Source: Prionailurus bengalensis
Lineage: Eukaryota > Chordata > Mammalia > Carnivora > Felidae
Assembly: GCF_016509475.1 (NCBI RefSeq)
Contig: NC_057348.1
Span: 160,127,992 to 160,191,991 of the forward strand
Direction of reading: 5' to 3'
Length of the DNA: 64,000 nt
Shown here in pieces: positions 12,113 through 23,563 of this stretch. Made by a program: the position numbers and the translations under genes. The notes beneath the pieces were generated by a model. It was not told the DNA's origin and did not search any database. It was given only the letters and a program-made list of their open reading frames with translations. Positions within the stretch are counted from its first letter, which is position 1. Each line of letters opens with the position of its first letter.

Positions 12113-12246
12113 AGATCAGATGGGCTTCATGCTGGAGGTAGATTGGAAGTGAGTGGTGGGGAAGCTATGATAGTTGGGGCTCAGGTGGTAAAGAATAGAT
12201 TTACAGGATTATTTAAAAGGGGGGACTGACACAATGTGATTGGCAT
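12113..12246 (-). repeat. Second copy of the 8.3-kb L2 segment
   Basis: Aligned with 8326-8452 it differs at about 22 of 130 positions, nearly all transitions, with G or C in the 8.3-kb copy and A or T here. One single-base gap. Confidence 0.7.
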
Positions 12247-12258
12247 GAAAGAGGAGAA

Positions 12259-12366
12259 ACACACACACACACACACACACACACACTTATGGAAGTAAAT
12301 AAACTAAACCAGACAAACATCTTCCTTCCTTCCATCCTTCCATCCTTCTTTCCTTCCTTCTTTTGA
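12259..12366. repeat. (AC)n and CTTC-rich simple repeats
   Basis: (AC)n spans 12259-12286. A CTTC/CATC tetranucleotide array spans about 12322-12364. Confidence 0.92.
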
Positions 12367-12504
12367 TACTCAAAATATTTTTAATGCCCAAATTATTTAT
12401 TTAGTACTCAAATTGTGTAGGTTTGAGCAGTAGAAACCTACTTCAGGCTGTCTCCTGTGTTGTTCTGACATGACCCTATCATTCTTTGATATGGGGATAT
12501 CATT

Positions 12505-12960
12505 TTTTTAAACATAGTTGACATACAGTGCTGGGTTGGTTTCAGGTATACAACTTAGTGATTTGACAAGTGTGTACCTTACCCTGTGCTCACTGCAAGT
12601 GTAACCACCATTTGTCCCATACAATGCTATTTCAATACCGTTAGCTATATTCCCCCTGTGGTCTCTTTCATCCCTATGATTCATTTCATAATGAAGCCTC
12701 TCTCTCCCACTCCCCTGTACCCATTTTTCCCAGTCCTTCACACCCCTCCCCTTTGGAAACCACCAGTTTGTTTTCTGTATTTGTGGGTTTGTTTCTGCTT
12801 TTCTGTTTGTTTGTTTGTTCATTTGTTTTGTTTTTTAGATTCCATATGTAAATGAAATCATATCATTTTTGTCTTTCTGTGTCAGACTTATTTCACTTAG
12901 AATAATGTCCTCTGGGTCCATCCATGTTGTCATAAATGGCAAGATCTCATTTTCTTGTTT
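12505..12960 (-). mobile_element. L1 3'-end fragment, antisense
   Basis: Begins with AACATAGTTGACATACAGTG and passes through TTTCAGGTATACAACTTAGTG and CACCCCTCCCCTTTGG to TTTCACTTAGAATAATGTCC. These are complements of the L1 3' region. It ends where a second, similar fragment begins. Confidence 0.85.
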
Positions 12961-13405
12961 GTTTGTTTCAGGTTTTTATTTAAATTTCATGTCAGTAACA
13001 TACAGGGTGCATTAGTTTCAGGTGTAGAATTTACCGATTTGACAACTCTATACATTATTTGGTGCTCATCATGATGAGTGTACTCCTTAATCCCCATCAC
13101 TTATATAACCCATCCCCCTGTCTACCTCCCTTCCAGCAACCCTCAGTTTGTTCTCTACAGTTAAGAGTCTGTTTCTTGGTTTGCTTCTCTCTTTTGTTTT
13201 CCCCCAATGTTCATTTTTTGTTGTTGTTTCTTAAACTCCACATATGAGTGAAATCATATGATATTTGTCTTTCTCTGATCAACTTCACTTAGCGCAATAC
13301 TCTGTAGATCAGTCTATGTCATTGCAAATGGCAAGATTTCATTCATTTTCTGGCTGAGTGATATTCCATTATATATATTAAAATATATGTATATATAAGT
13401 ATATA

Positions 13406-13447
<42 letters not shown>

Positions 13448-13790
13448 ACTTCTTCTGTATTCATTCATCGATTGATAGACACTTAGGTTGCTTCCGTATC
13501 TATTGTAAGTAATACTTCAATGAACATAGGGGTGCATATATCTTTGAATTAATGTTTTGTTCTCTTTGAGTAAATACCCAGTAATGGAATTACTAGGTCA
13601 TATGGTATTTCCATTTCTTAATTTTTTGAGGAACCTCCATACTGTCTTCCACAGGGGCTGCACCAATTTGCACTCCCTACCAACAGTGCGTGAAGGTTCC
13701 TTTTTCTCTACACTCTTAGCAACACTTGTTATTTATTGTCTTTCTGAATTTAGCCATTCTGAGCACTTCCTTAATTTCTGGTGCAGTAAA
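12961..13790 (-). mobile_element. Second L1 3'-end fragment, antisense
   Basis: Repeats the same landmarks in the same order (CATACAGGGTGCATTAGTTTC, TTCACTTAGCGCAATACTCTG, AAGTAATACTTCAATGAACATA), so this is a separate L1 copy inserted next to or inside the first. Confidence 0.85.
13371..13444. repeat. (AT)n microsatellite inside L1
   Basis: Interrupted TATA runs, then a pure (AT)n of about 19 units ending at GCCACTTCTTC. Same L1 position as the array at 9358. Confidence 0.95.
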
Positions 13791-15301
13791 GTGTTACAGG
13801 ATCCCATTGTGCTTTCCCTCACCCAGCTCTGGAATCAGCCATTTCTCCAAGAAGTTGTGATTTTATTCAGTAGAGCATCTAAGATCCGAACGAGTCGGGT
13901 ACTCACTGCTTCTGGAGGTAACCCTTCTCCCAGACCGTCTTCAGGGGATGGTAGGAACCATCTGTATATTGAGCACATACACAAATCCAGCTAGATTTAT
14001 TTCTGTAAGTAGCTGTATCATACTGAAAAGCACAAGGGCACTCCAAGAGAGTCCATTCCAATCCAAACCCACAAGATCCATTCGAGATTTTGCACTTTTC
14101 ATCTGCACCCTCCTTTCCTGACCGTGAGAACCTGGCTCCCGCTCTCCTTGATACATTTATTTGCTTGGGTAACCTGTCTTGTAGTCAGTCTCCCAGCCAT
14201 GCTGGGTGGATATGGTGTTGGCTGTCTCCGGGCACAGGCATCAGCCACCACTGAGCTCACTCTCTGCCCACTCGAGCACCCTGCTGCTCTGGACTCCAGC
14301 CCTCACCTGGAATGATTCAGCCCTCCGTGAATGATTCAGGAAGGTTGGGTGAACAGGAGAGACAAGCAGATGTTTTGCACAGTCATCCTAGATGATAGTG
14401 GAAGGAAGGTCGAAGTGTCTTTTTTAGCATCCTTACCACTTGCCACCAGCCTCTCCCTGACTTCCCAAACTTCCCAAACTTCCCACCTTTCAACCAAGTA
14501 TAAGTAGAGGAGTCTCATGTATGTGCAGCTTTAGATCATGTCCAGTTTCAACCCTGTTGCCCGTCGTTTGCTTTTTCTGTCCCATCGAGTTAACGTTGTA
14601 ACTTACAACAGTTTAGATGGCCATGTTCATGTCAAAACTAATATCAGTATGTGTTTTCACTGATGTATTAATGAATTAAAGTTTTAAAACCGTAAAAAAA
14701 TAAAGAAAAATTTAAAACCTTGCAAATATAGGTTTGTCAGCAGGAATAATAAAATACTGTGAGTGGACTTCAGATCGGGTGTGAAGTTTCACATGTGAGG
14801 TCTTGAAACGCAAATCTCCAGTGTGCCAGTTGGGTTACATAGTGGTAAAGACCCTCAAAGAGGACAAGTTTCCCATTTCACTGGCAGAGATATAATTGGC
14901 CCTGCGGGGTAACAATTACTGTGGGTGTCACCCTGCCAGACCATGGAGCCCAGTAATGACCCATGTGCAAACACTGCATTTTTTTATTCCAAATTCATAG
15001 GTATTTAAAGTTCTGAGCCAAAATAAACAGCAGTTAATCTCTTCGTTCTGTATAATCTTTCTGTTAACTTGGCAGATGTCAATTAAGTTTAACTCTCTAT
15101 CCACTTTATATCTATTCATTTCTGACCTGCCCAAATCCCAGCCGCAAAGGTATATCTCCAAACAGCCCTCCTCTTAATCTACTGAGTAGGTTAATTCCTG
15201 AGCTTCAGAGTGGCTAATACACTGAAAGTATCGCAGGTACTAATACACTAGTGTTTTTACCGAAATTATGTTTGTACGGAAGGGCAACAAATACAGAAAA
15301 T
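13791..15301. other. Unique intron
   Basis: Contains a three-copy CTTCCCAAA-type 9-bp tandem at about 14460-14485. No gene or repeat family was recognised; short ORFs on both strands look random. Confidence 0.6.
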
Positions 15302-15815
15302 AAACAATAACGTTCTCGACCACTGCATAAAAACTAGCTCAAAATGTAGTGGCTCAACACATTAAGAGCTTATTCTCTCTTCTTTGTTTGTGGGCCAATA
15401 ATTCAGGAGCAAGTTGGCTGGGAAGTTCCAGCCTCAAGTTCTTTGGTTCCTGCAGCCTCAGTCGTCTGAAGGCTTGACTAGGATTGCAAGGTCTGCTTCA
15501 AGATGGCTTGCTCACGTGACCGGCAAGTTGATGCTGGCTGTTCGGTCTTATTTCCTCTCCACATGGGGGCCTCTCCACCCGGCTGCTTGAGGTTCCGCAG
15601 AGCATAGGGTCTGGCTTCCCCAGAGCAAGTGATCCAAGAGACCGAGGTAAAGGCTCTTAGTGCGTTTTCTTACTAAGCCTTGCAAGTTACACACACACTG
15701 TCACTTTTGCAACGTTCTATTTGTCACCCAGATTCAGTGTGGGGGGAAACTACATAGGCTATGAATAGCAGGAGGTGATTTACGGCTAACTTGGAGGTCA
15801 GTTACCATGGTTTTC
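15302..15815 (-). mobile_element. Diverged MLT1-type MaLR LTR
   Basis: CTCAAAATGTAGTGGCTCAACA, GCCTCAGTCGTCTGAAGGCTT, CACATGGGGGCCTCTCCA and AATAGCAGGAGGTGATTT follow the complement of an MLT1-like LTR over about 500 bases. Confidence 0.65.
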
Positions 15816-16637
15816 CCTCTGGGACACAGAGGTTGGTGTCTCTTCCACATGAAAAAGCACACTTACTTCCTCCAAAGGCCCTTTAAAGTTCGCTTCTGTT
15901 TAGAGGATCTGCTCCGAATCCAGTAACTTGTCATCTAAGTCATGTTCGTACCAAAATGAACCTCTTGGTGAAGTCTAAGAACAGAGGAAGTTATTCAAGT
16001 ACAGCTTCTCATCTGAAGACCTGGCAACAGGTTTTGTGCCATCCACACACTCAGCATACGAAAGTCAAGTAGGCATAGAGTAACCGCTTCAGACCCTTTG
16101 ACTCCAGAAGGAGAAATAAGCTGTACGTAGAAGCAAGTGGTCCATGGTGGTTCTAAAGTCCAATCAGGTACATGTTGGTAGTTCCTGGATTAGGACCCAG
16201 TTCTGCTATTTCCTGGAAGTGATTTTTCATGGCTCAGACATAGCTCCATTCTGTACTCTCTCTGTGCCTTTTAATCCAAGCTGGTGGCGGTACCACGGGT
16301 GCAGTTCTCTCATCAGCCGTTCCGATGCGTTGTTCTGGTTACTCCGGTAGGTAAATGCCACATCCACAATTGGATAGAGAGAAGCTCTTTGTTTGTTGGT
16401 TTTACGTTACACTTCTGCTAACATGTTAAGGGAAAAATGCCCTTAACCTCATTAAAACCCTTATTTTTTAACTCAGAGGATCTGTAAGACATGCCAGTCA
16501 GCTGCCTAGACGTTCTGTAGTCTCACTGAGTGGTCCTTTGAGGCACTACCTAATCCATTTTGGAGGTCTGACCGTGAATTTCACAGTCACACTTCATTGT
16601 CATCTTTCTCTTATTTTTTATTAGCAGTTGATATTTT
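15816..16637. other. Unique intron
   Basis: No recognised gene, repeat or RNA. Confidence 0.55.
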
Positions 16638-16856
16638 TTTCTTTAAAGTTTATTTAATTTATTTTGAGAGAGAGAGAGAGAGAGAGCACGCAAGAGCAGG
16701 AGACGGGCAGAGAGAGAGGGAGAGAGAGAGTCCCAAGCAGGCTCCATGCTGTCTGCACAGAGCCTGGCTCGGGGCTTGAACTCAAAAACTGTGATCCCGT
16801 GACCTGAGCCGAAATCAAGAGTTGGAGGCTTACCCGAATGAGCCACCCAGATGCCC
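16638..16856 (-). mobile_element. CanSINE
   Basis: T-rich tail and (GA)n at the left; GAATGAGCCACCCAGATGCCCC head at the right. No clear target duplication was found. Confidence 0.88.
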
Positions 16857-17309
16857 CTGGTAGTTTGCCTGGAAGAGACTAGAAATGAGAAAACACTTTA
16901 TTTTCAAGTCGATAAAGTCCCGCTTTCTTCATATTTAATGTGCTTTTTTAAGTTTTTTTTTTTTTGCCTCTTCTTCTTCCCCTCTTATTGTAAGTAGAAG
17001 ATGTTCAGTTTTCTCTGCCTGAAGTGTCCTTAGCTAGGTTACACAGTTCACTACGTATAAATTTTCCTTTCCAGATTATCATGATTTATCAGACCTTCTA
17101 CTGCAACAGAGCCAGCATGCAGTTTTCCGTCATCACCAGTCACATTTATTCCTCGCTTTCTTTGACGCCATTACTGACGACCTCCTCGAGAGCCGCGAGG
17201 CTTGTGCTCTTAGCCCTCTCCAGGCCTGTCCAGCTCCCTTGTACCTTTTGATCCCTCAGTTACCCACATCTTTAGGTTTTTGTTACAATTCCCTCCCAGG
17301 ACCAGATCT
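16857..17309. other. Unique intron
   Basis: Nothing recognised. Includes a T run near 16960. Confidence 0.55.
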
Positions 17310-17600
17310 ATTATTAGGTATTCATTATTGCATAAACAAATCACCCCCAGATTTAATAGCTTAACACCATGCTTTAGTATTTCCCATGGGCCTCTCCACA
17401 AGACTCCTCCGGTGTGATCAGTTAGCAGTCTCAGAGACCAAGCCGGATGCTAGCATCAGAAGTCACACACGGCCACCTCTTCCTAGCTCTCCACTGACCA
17501 TGGAGTCAGCGCTAATTCAGTGTAGAAGGAGACTATGAATGGGTACGGACACCAGGGGCAAGGATTAATGGACTTCCTCTTGGAAACGTTAAAGGTGATG
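17310..17600 (-). mobile_element. Partial MLT1-like LTR
   Basis: TATTCATTATTGCATAAACA, TTTAATAGCTTAACA and CCTCTCCACAAGACTCC, followed by a GAATGGGTACGGACACCAGG end, resemble a shortened copy of the LTR type at 15302. Confidence 0.5.
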
Positions 17601-19520
17601 TAAGGAAAGGAAAAAAAAACCCTAAATTTTCAATGGATATATGGTAATTTGTCCTATAATATCCTCTCCTAGAACGTATCCCATGTGAAAAAGTGCAAGG
17701 CCTTCACAATTTCAAACTCCAGAATTTGGGCCAGACGGAACATTGTTGTGAGTGACTGATGAAGTCTTGTTTTGTGAACTTAATTATGTCCAGTTCATAG
17801 GACTGTGTGTGTTACACAGCTGCCTTGCTTCAGAGAAGCTCTTGTTCTCACAAACAGATCTGCTCATTTTGAAACATTGCAAAGCTAGTGTGGATATTTC
17901 GAGACTCCCAAGTACTCAAAAACCAGAACCAAATGATCGTCTTGTTAAGAGTAGTCAATAAAGTTACAGCTGGATGTTTTCTCTCTGCTAAATTTAGACA
18001 TTACACTCCATTCAATTTTCTCTTGATTAAACAGATTGAAAATCATATGTATGCATACAACTAGTCTAAATGGACCACTTGCTTAAGATCAGCAGTTTTC
18101 TGAGGAGACTAACTCAAAGCCAAAGGAAAAAAATGTGACTTAGGGAAAAAATATATATGCTGTATGTTTGACTTCGCAGTACAGCCTTCTCGGTGTTGTT
18201 TTTTAAGCCAAGAAATTTGTTTACATGGAATCCTGTTTTTACCTACTACTTTGTTGATAGAAGACGATGTACAGACACGTGATTAACTCTTAAAGGGAAT
18301 TCAAATGATAATGATTAGCCTTTAAATAGCATAACTCATTAATAATGGAAGAAAGAAGGTTTCTGTGGTCGTGAACTGCTATTACTAGTCAAACGGGACA
18401 TTTAAAAACAAATCACTTCATTGTCAATTTTCGGGAAAATTTCTATTGGAGTCTCACTTTTGTCCACTTAGTGACACGTTGTGATTGCAACCCATTCTGT
18501 ACGAATTGTTTTCTTTCTATAGATATAATATTAGATTGAAATGAATATGATAGAAACTTCAGAATTTCAAGCAGACAAATTAGTGCAGTTTGAATTGGCT
18601 CTGGCAGGTACATTTGGTGTGAGGAGCGATATGAAAAGTAGATGATTTTTGAGACTTTCTGGAGATACTTAATGGGGTAGAGAAATATTTTTTCCTGTGT
18701 CCTACAAATTTAAAACACATCATAAGAATTATGCATTTGCTATTGAAAAGGCATTTAGGTAACTGGTGTTGATTTTTTAAAGTTATTTTGTAAGAAAAAT
18801 TTTAATATCTGATTTTAGACTTGGTATCTGTATGTTCTATTCCTTAATAGAAACAGTAGTATTTACTCTTCTGTTGTTTTGCTGTTGATTCTCTTTTTAG
18901 TTTCGTTTCTTATCATTTATGGTTCCTATACTCTATTAGGTATATAACATGGCTATTTAGAGCAAAGTGGCTGAATCTTGTGCCTAATTTTATTTCTTTC
19001 TAATGTTTCCTTGGATTACAAATTGAGAAATCATTTGTAACGCAAATGTCTCTTTGGATTGAGTTAGACATTAATCCATAAAAGAAATCCACCATAATAA
19101 ATAATGGTTTAACTTCTTGAGCTCTGAATCACAGGCCTCTAGGGAATTAAGAAAAAAGAAGTAAATACTAACGGCATAAAACGAAGGCCGTGGGATAGTT
19201 GTGAAAAGCCTAAAGTTACAACGTTTTCATCTCTGAAGAGAGTCAGGTGAGGAAGTATAGCAGCGAGCCTTCGAGAGCGGAGGGACAGAAAGATGTGACC
19301 AAGACAGAAAGAAGATGTCACAGAGACAATATGAGGGATGGTAGCCCCTGAGAGAAACATTCACCCAGGTTCAGCCCTTCCTTCTTCCCTTGAAATAATA
19401 TCTCTTTCTCCAAGGAGCCCATTCTTCTGCATTATGACATCAGCAAGGATCAACCAGACAGGATGGCCGTGGCAGGGAAAACACCCGGAGGAAATTTCGT
19501 GAAGCGTGTAGTACACAGAA
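17601..19520. other. Intron 5' of the exon, repeat-poor
   Basis: AT-rich sequence without recognised transposons for almost 2 kb before the exon. No additional exon was seen. Confidence 0.65.
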
Positions 19521-19551
19521 TGTAACTTTCTCACTTTCTTCCCTCTCGCAG
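19521..19551 (+). promoter_or_regulatory. Splice acceptor: branch point, polypyrimidine tract and AG
   Basis: A TGTAAC sequence at 19521-19526 is a plausible branch site. It is followed by a pyrimidine-rich run (19527-19547) and CGCAG ending at 19551. Spacing of about 26 bases from branch adenine to AG is normal. The acceptor fixes the exon start at 19552 and leaves the Gly codon split after its first base. Confidence 0.8.
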
Positions 19552-19723
19552 GCTTTCTGAACCAGATGAGTAACTCCAGTCACTCCGTCCTTCAGCCTTC
19601 GTTCCAAGGATGCATGCAGCTTGTCCAAGTGGATGACCAACTGGTGAATTTATACGAAGTGGCCCAGAGGAGGCCGGGGAGTTTTGCGAATGTCAGCATC
19701 GACATGTGCGCCATCATAGACAG
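19552..19723 (+). CDS. CNTNAP2: Internal exon of CNTNAP2 (Caspr2), end of laminin-G domain 2
   Basis: This exon encodes 56 whole residues plus a split codon at each end: two bases finish a codon from the upstream exon and two bases open a codon for the next. The segment begins FLNQMSNSSH and ends VSIDMCAIID. It carries the FQGC motif (cysteine at exon residue 20) and a second cysteine at residue 52, the pair expected to form the C-terminal disulfide of a laminin-G/LNS fold. There are two N-glycosylation sequons, N7-S-S and N46-V-S. From memory of the family it matches CNTNAP2 closely (QVDDQLVNLYEVAQ, GSFANVSIDMCAIIDR) and not CNTNAP4 or CNTNAP5. Caspr2 is a single-pass neuronal adhesion protein that clusters Kv1 channels at juxtaparanodes; this part is extracellular. 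The open frame runs past 19723 into the intron, so the 3' end is set by the GT donor. The 172-bp length is not a multiple of three, so skipping it would shift the frame. Exon number is not assigned. Confidence 0.9.
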
Positions 19724-19729
19724 GTACGC
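19722..19729 (+). promoter_or_regulatory. Splice donor AG|GTACGC
   Basis: The exon ends in AG at 19723 and the intron opens with GTACGC. This is a weaker-than-consensus U2 donor (C instead of A or G at +5 context), but it falls exactly where the Caspr2-like protein match ends at the Arg after IID. Confidence 0.75.
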
Positions 19730-21715
19730 TCTTTCTGTCCTACCCCAAACTTGTCTACACTTTCTAAATTCACGTTTTTGTTGTTGGGCGAGAGAAACAC
19801 ACGTGCACACACACCCTGTAAGAGGTGAGGCGAGAGGAGCCACCCGTCATGCCGATGGCGTATTTGTGATTTTAGCGGTGACATTTATATCGGGACGTGG
19901 ATAAATATATAAATATATGGCAGAACAGTCTGTTATCACACAAACCTCCCTCAGCAGACGCGATTGTTATGCAGGTAGTTTTGCAAACAACAGCTGAGTT
20001 ATAAAGGGGCTCAGTTTATTTTTGCTTTTGCTTCCTACTCCCACAAGCAGAAATGTCCCCTTCTCTCCTTGTCTTGGTCACGACTCATCCTCAGCATATT
20101 GTCCCCTCTCAAGCCCTTTCCTGAGGGAAAGAAGCTTTAAAAAATGTTGGCAGGCAGTATGGGAATTTACTGAAGCAGAATATTTAATGTAATTGAGCCT
20201 GCTTATAAAATATACTGAAATATTGCAAAATCTAATCTGTATTCGTTTTTGCGAATCTGGGGAGGAGCTTTTTTATAAAAACTTAGTTGACTTCTCACAG
20301 AGTAGAAAGATACAGCTCTTACATGAAATATTATGACATCATTGCATACATTAACTTTAATGTACTTCTAAAAAGTGCCTTTAATTCCAGCATAAAAAAT
20401 ATTCCTTTGAGATGTTTTGTCCGTAAAGAAACTATATCTGACTTTGTGTTGAATTTAACCTGGTGAATTTAGGTGATTTTCTACACTACTTTCAAAGTTT
20501 TTATGATAGGGCTATCCTATTCTGAAAAATAATTTTATTAATGTTGTGTTTTGGAAGATGGAAGTTTTAGAAGTCTCCGTCTGTCTCCAACAAAGTGTAG
20601 ACCATCAGTCTCTAATTTTATTTTCATTTAAGAGGAGATCCTTGGGGAAGTCATTCAAAGACACATAATGAATCTTAAAAATATGTAAAATCATCTGTAG
20701 TGAAGTAAGTTTGCTTCTATATAATCTCAATAAAATAATATCTGCGTGAATGGTAAATTACAGTTTAAATGATGGATCTAGAATGTAACATTTTAAAGCA
20801 TTAGCATCTTTATAATAAGACTTGATGACATAGCACAGTTCTTATTTCTATTACATATTTGCAAATAGTCATCCTGATAGCCTAAACAATTTATATTTAA
20901 ACACAACAGTGAACAATTTTAATGGAAATATATTCCCAATTTTTGAACCATCAGCGATGTAATAGCTATTATTTCTGCCTAAAGCAAGTGGTAGCAACAA
21001 TCAGAAAAACTGAAAGATGACTGTTTTAAGACTAGACTTTGTGATGTTTGATATTTATCCATAAATTTTTATTAATTGTTTTCCATACAGGAAGATTTTC
21101 CTTCTTAGCAATAGGTAGACAGAATATTGAGTTATTTTAGTACCTTGTCCATTTTCCATGTCAGTAGCTTTATGTTACAATAATCTCTGTCAATAATACC
21201 CAAGTTAGTCCACTCAGCTTTTGTAAACAGCCTAGATTTTATGGTTATGTTGCCATTTCACTTCAAATAGCGTGTGTCCCGGGCACTATATTTAAGTTGT
21301 TTGCTACTAAAGAAGTATGGGTGATATGTTGAGGCTTTAATGTTTTACTTCCATGGAGAGACAAGGTGCTAAATTGGCTCCAAAAGAATGAATGAGATTT
21401 TTGTAAATGAAGGGAATGGAAAATGGCACCTCTGATGAAGGTAAATACACAAGAAAAGATGAAGAATTGGGACTTCAAATTTCAGTTTTTGTCAGATACA
21501 GGAATATACAGATTTTTTTTTTTGCCAAAATGGGTCAGTCTCATTGTCCATTTTGCCAAGTGTCCTGTAGCTGATGGAGTAAGGAATAGGTCTCTCTCAA
21601 CCTCCAGTAGGATAAGCCAAGAGACAAGGGGAAGTTGTCACCTCTGACATGTGACGCAATTCCAAAGCCCAGTAGGGCATCCATTTTCTGCTTGCTCTGT
21701 TTTTTGAAGGCATTG
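19730..21715. other. Intron 3' of the exon, repeat-poor
   Basis: About 2 kb of AT-rich DNA without recognised repeats; together with the upstream stretch, the exon sits in a 4-kb repeat-poor pocket. Confidence 0.65.
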
Positions 21716-22110
21716 ATTGTTTTTTTTCTAATTGAGTTGTAACTGACATGTAACTTTCAGATACAGAACACAGTGAATTGATATTTATATGTATCGCAAA
21801 GCAATCACCAGAGCAACAGCTTATGTACGTGAATTACCAATATGTGAAAGAGCAGATTTCTTTACTCACCTAAAATGTTTCAGTTCAAAATATTAATCTG
21901 TGAAGTGTTATATTTTTGTATATATGATACAGAACTGTATTCACCTTATTCCAACCATTGAGGAGCTCATTGATGAGTTAACCCTCAGTCTGTGTCTTTC
22001 CATATGAGAGTACCAGTGGTTTTAGCCTGTCCTCGTAGAGCGGTGACCCACCAGATACACCGTAATGATATATACCCTGCCCATCTCTGGTTTGGTATTT
22101 TCCCCCTTAC
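21716..22110 (-). mobile_element. Old L1 3'-end fragment, antisense
   Basis: TAATTGAGTTGTAACTGACAT, GAACACAGTGAATTGATATTT and CGCAAAGCAATCACC are complements of an older L1 3' UTR; heavily diverged. Confidence 0.55.
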
Positions 22111-22546
22111 TAACTAAAATTTTGCAACAGCCCCATCGCTGCCATTTTATTTTCAAACTCTAAATTTCCCCTAAGTAAGCCTACACTGGCTCTTTCAAAT
22201 TTCAGCTTGATTGATTTGAGAGCTATTTTGGCCGGTGGCGTGGGGGTGGGGGGAGGATAAATGAGAACATAGGGGGAAAAAAATAGAAAAGCTACCACAG
22301 GCACATTTTTTATGACATGTTTGGAGATAATAGGAGCAGCTGCAATGATTCGATGAGTAAAACTTAGGGAACTAGTTTGGGGAAGATGATTGTACAGGGG
22401 TTTTGCTGTGTGTCACGCTGGGATACCCTATGATTTGAACTTCGTTTTCTTTCTTTGTGTGTGGATTTACATGAAGCTCGTTTTATTTACTTGTTTGTTT
22501 TCGGAGCACAGCAATGAATCAAGAAAAGAGCAAGCGTGCCAAGCCA
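22111..22546. other. Unique intron
   Basis: Nothing recognised apart from a G-rich patch at about 22237-22256. Confidence 0.55.
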
Positions 22547-23520
22547 CAGAATCATTCATTCACTAGTATTTTCTGAGTATATCCGTGGTGCCAGGCACTC
22601 ACTATTCTAGGCACTAAGGATGCCTCATTGAACAAAATAGAGATCCTTGGACTTGGAAAGCTCACATTCTGAGGAAAGGGGAAGAAGAACAAATGTAATA
22701 AGTAAATATTGCAGTAAGTTTGAAGAAATAAGTGCTATTAAAAAAAAAAAGTAGGCCAACTGGAGGACCATCATTCCGAGAGAGTGAGGTGTCGGGTTGC
22801 AATTTAAATAGATTGGTCAGAGTCAGCCTCATTGAAAAGATAATAATAAGTTCAAGACCTGAAAGAGGTAATAGAATTTGCCGATTCTTTTGGCAAAGAG
22901 AATAGTCAATGCAGAGAGAAGAGTCCATGCAGCGAGGCCTCCTGGCATGATCTAGGATCAGCCAGGGCCAGGGGGGCAAGTTTGGAAGGAATAGGAGTAG
23001 AGCTGCGGGAGAGGAGGCCAGAGCAATTCTAGAGGTCAAGTCCTGCAGAATCACAGGCTTTTTTTTTTTTTTTTCTTAACAATTTGGCTTTGATTTTGAG
23101 GGAATTCAGGAACCATCGCAGGTTTCTGAGTAGAGCAATGGCAGGATCCAGCTTACAGTTTAAAAGAATAACTCTCACTGTGGGAAGAGGAAAGGTAGAA
23201 GCAGGGAGCTTCTTGTAATCCAGGTGAGAGATGCCGGTGGCCTAAGATCAGGGTGCTGGCATGAGAGGTCGTGAGATGTGGTCAGTTCTGAAAATATTTA
23301 AGAGTGGAGTCCATCGTGTGTCTTGATGGACTAAGTAGAAGAGTTAGAGGATTAACCCAAACTATTTAGTAAAAGCAACTGGAAGGAAGGAGTTGTCATA
23401 TCCCAGTGGGAAGACTAGTGGTCGAGAAGGTTGGTCAAGGGTTAAGAAAAAATATCAGGAGCTAGTGTTGGGCATGAGTTGAAGGGCCTATTGGACACAA
23501 GTGGAGTTGTCAAAAAGGCA
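22547..23520 (-). mobile_element. L2 remnant, about 1 kb
   Basis: Complement of the L2 3' end: CATTCATTCACTAGTATTTTC, GTGCCAGGCACTCACTATTC, GAAAGCTCACATTCTGAGG, then AGCAATGGCAGGATCCAGC and GTAATCCAGGTGAGAGATG further into the element. The order is preserved over nearly 1 kb; an A run at 22741 and a T run at 23059 are internal. Confidence 0.75.
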
Positions 23521-23525
23521 GCTGG

Positions 23526-23563
23526 AGATACAGATATAGATATAGATATAGATTTATATATAT
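23526..23563. repeat. (GATATA)n-type microsatellite
   Basis: About four GATATA units with a TATATATATG end. Confidence 0.9.

Larger units (their letters stand above)
1..19551 (+). other. CNTNAP2: Upstream CNTNAP2 intron (partial)
   Basis: Sequence from the window start to the acceptor has no further exon that I can recognise. Its content is interspersed repeats, listed separately, plus unique AT-rich DNA. That the whole stretch is one intron is an inference from the known very large introns of this gene; a short unrecognised exon cannot be excluded. Confidence 0.7.

Noticed and set aside
13557..13994. 145-codon ORF
   Set aside because: Its first half is antisense L1 and the rest is unique intron; no coding signature.
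19566..19904. Whole 112-codon ORF starting at ATG 19566 as one coding unit
   Set aside because: Homology stops at 19723, exactly at a GT donor; the remainder is intron read-through.
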